Assembly (NCBI GenBank): GCA_030598305.1
Contig: JAUVQC010000093.1
Coordinates: 1 to 5,881, forward strand
Origin: Actinomycetes bacterium
GTDB taxonomy: Bacteria > Actinomycetota > Acidimicrobiia > UBA5794
DNA: 5,881 nucleotides
Direction: 5' to 3'
The notes under the pieces are model-generated. The model made no database searches. It saw only the letters and a program-made list of their open reading frames with translations, and was not told where the DNA came from. Below, piece by piece: positions 1 to 4,710 of this stretch. The translations under genes and the position numbers were made by a program. Position 1 is the stretch's first letter, and each line of letters opens with the position of its first letter.

Positions 1-526
1 GTGCAAGCGCCTCTTCAGAGGACACCCGCTTGTTCGTGAGAATCATGTCCATTGCCACCCGCGTGCCGACGAGGCGGGGCAGGAAGAACGTGCTCGATCC
101 GTCGGGCGAGACGCCAATACCCGTATACGCCATGGTGAACATCGCTGACTCGGCTGCTATTGCGAGGTCTGTCGCAAGCGCGAGTCCCATACCCGCCCCG
201 GCGACAACACCGTTGATGGCGGCGATCGTAGGAAACGGTGCGTCGATCAGTCGCCCGACCGCGCCATGGAGTCCGTCGAGCACTGCCTGCATGATGTCGT
301 GCGGATCGTCCCTGTGGTCGTAGAACGACTGGACGTCACCGCCAGCGCAGAAGCCCCGTCCGGTTCCGGTGAGCACCAGGGCCCGGGTTGAGCCATCCTC
401 GGACAACTCGGCAATGATCTGCTCGAGCTCCTTTGCCATCGCGGCGCTCAGCGCGTTCATCGAGTCGGGGTCATTCAACCGGATGGTCGCGACACCATCC
501 GCCGTGGTCATGATGATCTGGTCCAT
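1..526 (-). CDS. Enoyl-CoA hydratase/isomerase family protein, PaaG-like (3' end cut by window edge)
   Basis: Crotonase-fold acyl-CoA enzyme. The first 175 residues are visible from the ATG at 526-524; the C-terminal third lies beyond the left edge. Seen: the CoA/oxyanion-hole segment FCAGGDV (residues 59-65) and the second oxyanion loop GAGMG (110-114). The two catalytic glutamates of classical crotonase (E144 and E164 in the rat enzyme) align with G114 and Y134, so simple hydratase activity is unlikely. D142 in the SPDG segment aligns with the active-site Asp of PaaG-type isomerases, and the stretch FTMAY...PD...LPR closely resembles PaaG from memory. Inference: a double-bond or ring isomerase acting on an acyl-CoA; the substrate is unknown. 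It lies 42 bp downstream of asd on the same strand, with no terminator seen between, so it may be read from the lysC-asd transcript, or from its own weak promoter. No clear Shine-Dalgarno precedes the ATG. Confidence 0.9.
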   Translation of the reverse strand, partial: MDQIIMTTADGVATIRLNDPDSMNALSAAMAKELEQIIAELSEDGSTRALVLTGTGRGFCAGGDVQSFYDHRDDPHDIMQAVLDGLHGAVGRLIDAPFPTIAAINGVVAGAGMGLALATDLAIAAESAMFTMAYTGIGVSPDGSSTFFLPRLVGTRVAMDMILTNKRVSSEEALA

Positions 527-539
527 GGACGCAACAGTA
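527..539 (-). promoter_or_regulatory. Possible leaderless -10 box before the PaaG-like gene
   Basis: Read on the minus strand, TACTGT (539-534) lies 7 nt before the ATG at 526. This fits the TAnnnT pattern and nearly matches the 6-nt spacing seen at three other starts here. No -35 box is recognisable. The absence of a Shine-Dalgarno favours leaderless initiation, but a single TAnnnT near a start can arise by chance, so this is tentative. Confidence 0.3.
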
Positions 540-568
540 GACGCGGTCAATCCCGAGGTGAGGCGGAC

Positions 569-1597
569 CTACGCGAGGAGGAGCTCAGCGAGCTGCACCG
601 CGTTGAGGGCCGCGCCCTTGCGCAGGTTGTCCCCGACGACGAACAGGCTGATACCGCCGGGATAACCAACCGTCTCTCGGAGCCGACCGACGAGGACGTC
701 GTCGATTCCGGCAGAGTCGAGTGGGGTGGGTACCTTCGTGTCATCCCAGAGCTGCATTCCTGGCGCATCCCCGAGCACGGCAACTGCCTCATCGAGATCG
801 ACCCGCCGGTCGAACCACATGTTCGCTGCAATCCCGTGTCCCACCATCACCGGTACCCGAACACAGGTCGGCTCGATCTTGATGTCGTCCCTACCGAGAA
901 TCTTGCGTGTCTCGTTGACGAGCTTCCACTCCTCATCGGTGTACCCGGCGTCTGCCATTGAGCCAGCCAGGGGGAGAACGTTGTACGCGATCGGTCTCGC
1001 GTAGAGGTCCCCCTCGGGTTCCTCCCAACCACCTGAGATGAGGGCATCCTCGTCGTTCTCGAAGAACTCGATCTCTGCGCCGAGCTGGGAAATACCCGCC
1101 TGTCCCGATCCTGAAACGGCCTGGTAGGAGGAGGCGATCAAGGTCCTGAGGCCAGCGGCCCTGTGCAGCGGGCCAGCGGCCATCATCGCAACCATCGTCG
1201 TGCAGTTCGGATTCGCGACGATGCCCTCATTGGACAGGATCGCGTCATCGTTCACCTGGGCCACGACAAGTGGAACCGTTTCGTCCATCCGAAACGCAGA
1301 CGAGTTGTCGACAACCGTTGCCCCAGCCGAAGCAAAGTGCGGGGCGAACTCAAGGGATCGTGCGCCACCTGCTGAGAAAAGCGCGATATCGATATCCGAT
1401 GGGTCTGCAGTCGCGAGGTCCTCGATTTCGACACTTCCCCACGGCGTATCCACGAACTTCCCCGCCGAACGAGACGATGCCATCAGCCGGAGGTCTGTCA
1501 CAGGGAACCGACGTTGCTCCAGGATCGACAACATCGTCGTTCCCACGGCACCTGTTGCTCCAACGATTGCTACGCGTGGCTTGGAATATGTGTCCAT
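569..1597 (-). CDS. asd: Aspartate-semialdehyde dehydrogenase
   Basis: Cytoplasmic enzyme that reduces L-aspartyl-4-phosphate to aspartate 4-semialdehyde with NADPH, the second step of the aspartate pathway to lysine/DAP, threonine and methionine. The 342 residues match the family's usual length. Seen: the Rossmann nucleotide-binding loop GATGAVG (13-19), the nucleophile C132 in NPNCTTM, Q159 in SSYQAVSG, E229 in LVNET, and the substrate-binding R247 and base H254 in RVPVMVGHG. All expected active-site residues are therefore present. The ATG at 1597-1595 overlaps the lysC TGA by one base (TGATG on the minus strand). No strong Shine-Dalgarno precedes it, so translation is probably coupled to lysC. 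The gene ends in TAG at 571-569, 42 bp before the PaaG-like gene. Confidence 0.97.
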   Translation of the reverse strand: MDTYSKPRVAIVGATGAVGTTMLSILEQRRFPVTDLRLMASSRSAGKFVDTPWGSVEIEDLATADPSDIDIALFSAGGARSLEFAPHFASAGATVVDNSSAFRMDETVPLVVAQVNDDAILSNEGIVANPNCTTMVAMMAAGPLHRAAGLRTLIASSYQAVSGSGQAGISQLGAEIEFFENDEDALISGGWEEPEGDLYARPIAYNVLPLAGSMADAGYTDEEWKLVNETRKILGRDDIKIEPTCVRVPVMVGHGIAANMWFDRRVDLDEAVAVLGDAPGMQLWDDTKVPTPLDSAGIDDVLVGRLRETVGYPGGISLFVVGDNLRKGAALNAVQLAELLLA

Positions 1598-2082
1598 CAG
1601 ATCTCGGCATCCTCGAGCCCGAGACCCTCATGGAGCGCCCGTACGGCCTTGTGTATATCTTCGCCGGATACGACACATGAAATCCGGATGGGTGACGTCG
1701 AGATCATCTGGATATTGATGCTGTGGTCGGACAGGATCCGGAACATGCGCGCAGCGATTCCCGACTCCGTCTTCATCCCGATGCCGACCACCGTCACTTT
1801 GGCAATTCCACGGTCGACTGTCACTCCGCCGGCGTTCACGGTGTCTGCCACCTTCTTGGCTTCCCTCTCGGCGACGTCGAGCATGGTGAGTGGCACGGTG
1901 AAGCTGATATCGGTCAATCCATCATGTGACACGTTCTGCACGATCATGTCGATGTTGACACCGGCATCCGCGAGTGGCTCGAAGACCGCGGCAGCCACAC
2001 CGGGTGTGTCAGGAACCTGATACACGGTGAGTTTCGCCTCGGACTCGTCGTGGGCGATACCTCGCACAACTGCTTGTTCCAT
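1597..2082 (-). CDS. lysC: Aspartate kinase beta subunit from an internal in-frame start of lysC
   Basis: An in-frame ATG at codon 246 of lysC (2082-2080) would give a 161-residue protein holding only the two ACT domains. It is preceded by AAGGAGG with a 5-nt spacer, one of the two best ribosome-binding sites in the window. Known of the family: lysC genes of Corynebacterium and Bacillus make alpha2beta2 aspartokinases, the beta chain being translated from an internal start at about this position and ending at the same stop. The sequence just after the start ([10 protein letters not shown]) resembles the start of the C. glutamicum beta chain. Inference: this organism also makes the beta subunit, which would carry the effector-binding interface with the alpha chain. 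No expression evidence is available here. Confidence 0.82.
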   Translation of the reverse strand: MEQAVVRGIAHDESEAKLTVYQVPDTPGVAAAVFEPLADAGVNIDMIVQNVSHDGLTDISFTVPLTMLDVAEREAKKVADTVNAGGVTVDRGIAKVTVVGIGMKTESGIAARMFRILSDHSINIQMISTSPIRISCVVSGEDIHKAVRALHEGLGLEDAEI

Positions 2083-2817
2083 CGTTTCCTCCTTGACCCA
2101 GGTCCCCTCGGCGTCGTGGAACGACGATCGAACGTGGATCGGGATATTGAAGCGTCTTCCGAACTCAACCGACCGGGGCATGAGCACCCCTGCTCCGGCA
2201 GACGCAAGTTCGAGCATCTCCTCGAACGAGACTTCGTCCAGTTTGGTGACGTTGGGAACCACCCTCGGATCAGCGGTAAACACACCGTCGACGTCCGTGT
2301 AGATCTCACACCGGTCGGCATCGAGCGCCGCTGCAAGTGCGACGGCTGTCGCGTCCGAGCCGCCCCGACCAAGCGTCGTGACGTCCTTCGAGGCCGGATC
2401 GACGCCCTGGAATCCCGCAACGATGACGACCTTGCCCTCTTCAAGACCATCACGTACACGGTCGGCCCGAATCTCGAGAATCTCTGCCTGCCCGTGACGG
2501 CCTGTCGTCAGAATCCCTGCCTGGGACCCGGTGAAACTCGTCGCATCGACACCAAGATCCTCGATCGCCATGGCCACCAGGGCCATCGTCACACGCTCCC
2601 CTGCCGTGAGGAGCATGTCCATCTCGCGTGGATGGGACCGGTCCGACACCTCCGCTGCAAGCGAAAGGAGTTCGTCGGTGCGCCTACCCATCGCGCTCAC
2701 AACAGCGACAACGCCGTTGCCTTCGTTGTACGAGTCAACGATGCGGCGGGCAACGCTTCGAATCTTTCCGGCATTCGCCACCGAGGTGCCGCCGTATTTG
2801 TGAACCACCAGTGCCAT
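1597..2817 (-). CDS. lysC: Aspartate kinase, alpha subunit (full-length)
   Basis: Phosphorylates L-aspartate with ATP to give aspartyl-4-phosphate, the first and usually feedback-controlled step of the aspartate pathway. The 406 residues are typical of monofunctional actinobacterial/Bacillus-type enzymes. Seen: the kinase signature KYGGTSV (7-13), TAGER with E74, the TTLGRGGSD nucleotide/substrate loop (147-155) and [13 protein letters not shown] (173-185). Two ACT domains follow (about 261-335 and 339-402) for amino-acid feedback. Sites known from feedback-resistant mutants of Corynebacterium glutamicum LysC (S301, T308, T311) align with S297, T302 and S305 here, so the regulatory site looks intact. 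The ATG at 2817 lies 6 nt after a good -10 box, which predicts a leaderless mRNA with no room for a lysine riboswitch or attenuator. Inference: control is mainly allosteric. It overlaps asd by one base. Confidence 0.97.
   Translation of the reverse strand: MALVVHKYGGTSVANAGKIRSVARRIVDSYNEGNGVVAVVSAMGRRTDELLSLAAEVSDRSHPREMDMLLTAGERVTMALVAMAIEDLGVDATSFTGSQAGILTTGRHGQAEILEIRADRVRDGLEEGKVVIVAGFQGVDPASKDVTTLGRGGSDATAVALAAALDADRCEIYTDVDGVFTADPRVVPNVTKLDEVSFEEMLELASAGAGVLMPRSVEFGRRFNIPIHVRSSFHDAEGTWVKEETMEQAVVRGIAHDESEAKLTVYQVPDTPGVAAAVFEPLADAGVNIDMIVQNVSHDGLTDISFTVPLTMLDVAEREAKKVADTVNAGGVTVDRGIAKVTVVGIGMKTESGIAARMFRILSDHSINIQMISTSPIRISCVVSGEDIHKAVRALHEGLGLEDAEI
2083..2094 (-). promoter_or_regulatory. 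Internal ribosome-binding site for the LysC beta subunit
   Basis: On the minus strand AAGGAGG (2094-2088) is followed by the spacer AAACG and then ATG (2082-2080). The site lies inside the lysC coding sequence, where it encodes Lys-Glu-Glu-Thr. Its near-perfect match and spacing decide the call of an internal start. Confidence 0.85.
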
Positions 2818-2829
2818 CGCTCGATTGTA
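2818..2829 (-). promoter_or_regulatory. lysC promoter, -10 box of a predicted leaderless transcript
   Basis: On the minus strand TACAAT (2829-2824), one base from the TATAAT consensus, is followed by 6 nt and then the lysC ATG. If the hexamer covers -12 to -7, transcription would begin at the A of the ATG. No convincing -35 hexamer is seen at 15-19 bp upstream, and no Shine-Dalgarno lies before the start, which agrees with leaderless initiation. Confidence 0.65.
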
Positions 2830-2885
2830 AGACAGATCGCAGATGACGGATGCCTCGCACTCAGAAGTCGGAATACGGGAGCCGG

Positions 2886-2900
2886 TGTTAGCGTCCCGGC
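2886..2900 (+). promoter_or_regulatory. Cyclophilin gene promoter, extended -10 box of a predicted leaderless transcript
   Basis: TGTTAGCGT (2886-2894) matches an extended -10 (TGn followed by TAnnnT). The hexamer TAGCGT (2889-2894) ends 6 nt before the ATG at 2901, so the start codon would be the first transcribed triplet. No -35 hexamer or Shine-Dalgarno is seen. It diverges from the lysC promoter, with about 60 bp between the two -10 boxes. Confidence 0.6.
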
Positions 2901-3629
2901 ATGCAGATCAACCGATTCCTCATTGTCACCGCAGTCATCGCGATCCTTGCGGCTGGGTGCAGTAAGGAGAACTACTCAGATCCACCACAAGACCCGTCAA
3001 CAACCGTGACAACCGTCGCGCTCGGTTCGGTACCCGCGGACTACGCCGGGTATCTCCATCAGCCGACGGCGTGTGGAGCGAGCCAACCAGAGCCCGCAAC
3101 CCAGATGCAATTCGAGGGACCCGGCAATGCCGAACTCGATGGCCCGATCATCTTGACGCTGCACACATCCTGTGGCCCGATCGTCATCGAGATCGACCCG
3201 AGTGTTGCCCCCGAGACCGCGAACTCCTTCGTTTTTCTTGCCGAGAGCGGCTACCTCGACGGAACGGTCTCGCACCGCGTCATCCCAGGATTCATGATGC
3301 AAGCAGGAGACCCAACCGCGACCGGACGCGGTGGTCCCGGTTACACACTCCCTGACGAATACCCAACCGCCTCGGCCCCGTACACCCGCGGCATCGTTGC
3401 CATGGCAAACGCTGGCACGGGCACCACGGGAAGTCAGTTCTTCATCATGTTCGACACCGTCGACTGGCTCGGACCGCAGTACACGGTCGTAGGTCTTGTC
3501 ACCTCAGGACTCGACACCCTCGATCTCATCGCACAGGTTCCCCTCGGCAGGGGGGCGAACAGTGCCGACCCCAACCCATCGACACCCCTCGAGTCCGTGT
3601 ACATCGAGTCGGTAACCGTCGAGCGGTAA
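2901..3629 (+). CDS. Secreted cyclophilin-type peptidyl-prolyl cis-trans isomerase, lipoprotein
   Basis: Predicted to speed cis-trans isomerisation of proline bonds in exported proteins from the outer face of the cytoplasmic membrane. The 242 residues hold a lipoprotein signal peptide (hydrophobic 6-17, lipobox LAAGC with the lipidated C20), a Ser/Thr/Pro-rich linker (about 21-80) and a cyclophilin domain (about 82-240). Seen: [14 protein letters not shown] (125-138; R126 matches the catalytic Arg55 of human CypA), [15 protein letters not shown] (168-182) and DWLGPQY (188-194; W189 matches the cyclosporin-contacting Trp). Oddities: the Phe before the catalytic His-Arg is Ser (S124 region), and the CypA His126 position is Tyr194; the core isomerase residues remain. 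The ATG at 2901 is chosen because the signal peptide begins there and a -10 box lies 6 nt upstream. It ends 9 bp before the 55-aa gene. Its partner proteins are unknown. Confidence 0.93.
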   Translation: MQINRFLIVTAVIAILAAGCSKENYSDPPQDPSTTVTTVALGSVPADYAGYLHQPTACGASQPEPATQMQFEGPGNAELDGPIILTLHTSCGPIVIEIDPSVAPETANSFVFLAESGYLDGTVSHRVIPGFMMQAGDPTATGRGGPGYTLPDEYPTASAPYTRGIVAMANAGTGTTGSQFFIMFDTVDWLGPQYTVVGLVTSGLDTLDLIAQVPLGRGANSADPNPSTPLESVYIESVTVER

Positions 3630-3638
3630 ACTGCACCC
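3627..3638 (+). promoter_or_regulatory. Possible leaderless -10 box before the 55-aa gene, overlapping the upstream stop codon
   Basis: TAAACT (3627-3632) begins with the TAA stop of the cyclophilin gene and ends 6 nt before the ATG at 3639. The spacing equals that at lysC and the cyclophilin gene. No Shine-Dalgarno lies in the 9-nt gap. It may serve as an internal promoter for the 55-aa gene and the PHP gene. Because TAA supplies the fixed TA of the motif, chance is a more serious alternative here than at the other two sites. Confidence 0.45.
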
Positions 3639-3806
3639 ATGGCCTCTGAAAAACGAGAACGACAGCGAGCGAACCGTGACGTGAAGCGTGCCGAGGAAGA
3701 CAAGGCCGACTCACGAACGAAACGGATGGCGATCGTCAGGCGATACGCAACGTACGCCCTCATCTTCGGTGCAGCGATCATCGCGCTCAAGTTGCTCAGC
3801 GGCTGA
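3639..3806 (+). CDS. Small single-pass membrane protein, 55 aa, resembling a cyclophilin membrane anchor
   Basis: Not a recognised named family. Residues 1-35 are highly charged (many Lys, Arg, Glu; it opens MASEKRERQRANR) and likely helical. Residues about 37-53 form one hydrophobic segment (YATYALIFGAAIIALKLL), and the protein stops two residues later. Positive charges before the segment predict the N-terminus inside the cell and a very short outside tail. From memory, membrane-anchored cyclophilins of actinobacteria begin with a similar Arg/Lys-rich stretch plus one membrane helix. Here the cyclophilin next door has a lipoprotein signal instead, so this may be the detached anchor or a partner of that isomerase; this is inference. 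The gene lies 9 bp after the cyclophilin gene and 3 bp before the PHP gene, in the same frame as the latter. The ATG is supported by a possible leaderless -10 box. Reality as a gene is likely from position and composition. Confidence 0.75.
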   Translation: MASEKRERQRANRDVKRAEEDKADSRTKRMAIVRRYATYALIFGAAIIALKLLSG

Positions 3807-3809
3807 TCA

Positions 3810-4652
3810 TTGGCCGTTGACCTCCACGTCCATTCGAACAGTTCTGATGGCGAGGACACCCCCGAGCGCGTGATGAAACTCGCTGCCGATGCGAACCTGA
3901 CGCACGTTGCGCTCATGGATCACGACACACTCGATGGCGTAGAGCGCGCCCGGATAGCCGCCGAAAGAATTGGCATCGGTTTCATTCCTGGAGTCGAACT
4001 CTCCGTCGACCATGATGACACGAAGATCCACATGCTCGTGTACTTCCTCGAACCCGGTGGCGGACACCTGCAGTCACGACTCGGCAGACTCAGGGACGGT
4101 CGAACCGCTCGGAACCTTCGGATCATCGACAACCTCAATGGGCTCGGATTTGAAATCACGTTCGATGACGTTCAGCGACAAGCGGCCGGTCCTTCCGTTG
4201 GCCGACCCCACATCGCCGACGCTCTCATCGAGAAGGGGTATATCGATTCTCGCGACCAGGCCTTCACCGAGCTGCTCCGCGACGGCGGGGAGGCCTATTC
4301 CGAGCGAGAAAGGCTGACCGCGACGGATGCGATCCAACTTGCTCGCGATTCCGATGCCGTACCAGTGATCGCGCATCCAGTGACGATGCGCCTGTCACGT
4401 GATGGATACGAAACTATCTTCCGCGAACTCACAGACGTCGGTCTCGGGGGCATCGAGGCGCACCACCCGATGCATAACAGCGAGCTTCGGACACACATTG
4501 CTGATCTCGCTCACGGCCTCGGTATCGCCGCAACCGGAGGCTCTGACTACCACGGATCAACAAAGCGCAGCTATCGGATCGGCGTGGGAACGGGTGACCT
4601 TCGGGTGCCGGACTCAGCCGTCGAGGAACTCTACGCCCAACGCTCCCGCTGA
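3810..4652 (+). CDS. PHP-domain metal-dependent phosphoesterase, TrpH/RNase AM (YciV) type
   Basis: Predicted cytoplasmic metal-dependent phosphoesterase. Characterised relatives remove the 3'-phosphate of nucleoside 3',5'-bisphosphates such as pAp, or act as a 5'-3' exoribonuclease on short RNA and rRNA 5' ends (E. coli Rnm/YciV). The 280 residues match family length. Metal-site residues are visible in order: DLHVHSNSSDG (H6, H8, D13), MDHDT (D37, H38), PGVELS (E63), IHML (H74), RPHIA (H134), IAHP (H189), EAHHP (H218, H219) and GSDYHG (D246, H248). The usual insertion domain spans about residues 90-180. The start is TTG at 3810: the PHP motif begins at residue 4, the next upstream in-frame codons are TCA and the TGA of the 55-aa gene, and no other start fits. 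With no Shine-Dalgarno and a 3-nt gap, translation is probably coupled to the 55-aa gene. The exact substrate here is inferred only from family. Confidence 0.93.
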   Translation: MAVDLHVHSNSSDGEDTPERVMKLAADANLTHVALMDHDTLDGVERARIAAERIGIGFIPGVELSVDHDDTKIHMLVYFLEPGGGHLQSRLGRLRDGRTARNLRIIDNLNGLGFEITFDDVQRQAAGPSVGRPHIADALIEKGYIDSRDQAFTELLRDGGEAYSERERLTATDAIQLARDSDAVPVIAHPVTMRLSRDGYETIFRELTDVGLGGIEAHHPMHNSELRTHIADLAHGLGIAATGGSDYHGSTKRSYRIGVGTGDLRVPDSAVEELYAQRSR

Positions 4653-4699
4653 CCGACTGCATCCTCAACCACGGCGTGCCTCCGACCGATAACCACCCC

Positions 4700-4710
4700 A
4701 AGGAGTCACG
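4700..4710 (+). promoter_or_regulatory. Ribosome-binding site of the histidine kinase gene
   Basis: AAGGAG (4700-4705) with a 5-nt spacer precedes the ATG at 4711 and fixes that start. The 58-bp gap (4653-4710) after the PHP gene holds no TAnnnT box at leaderless distance and no clear hairpin. The kinase is therefore probably read from a transcript that begins upstream. Confidence 0.85.

Noticed and set aside
2818..2900. Possible lysine riboswitch or attenuator upstream of lysC.
   Set aside because: The whole gap is only 83 bp and the -10 box lies 6 nt from the ATG, leaving no transcribed leader.
2050..3009. Long plus-strand open frame (319 codons) opposite lysC and across the divergent promoter.
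   Set aside because: It lies antisense to a complete aspartokinase with all motifs, has low-complexity Arg/His/Cys-rich composition, and runs through both promoters and into the cyclophilin gene. It is a shadow frame in GC-rich DNA.
3804..3806. TGA between the 55-aa gene and the PHP gene as a selenocysteine codon.
   Set aside because: No SECIS-like hairpin was recognised just downstream, the PHP family has no Sec at this place, and a usable TTG start follows 3 nt later.
4653..4710. Terminator or separate promoter between the PHP gene and the kinase gene.
   Set aside because: I found no convincing inverted repeat with a T-run and no TAnnnT box at a suitable distance from the ATG.
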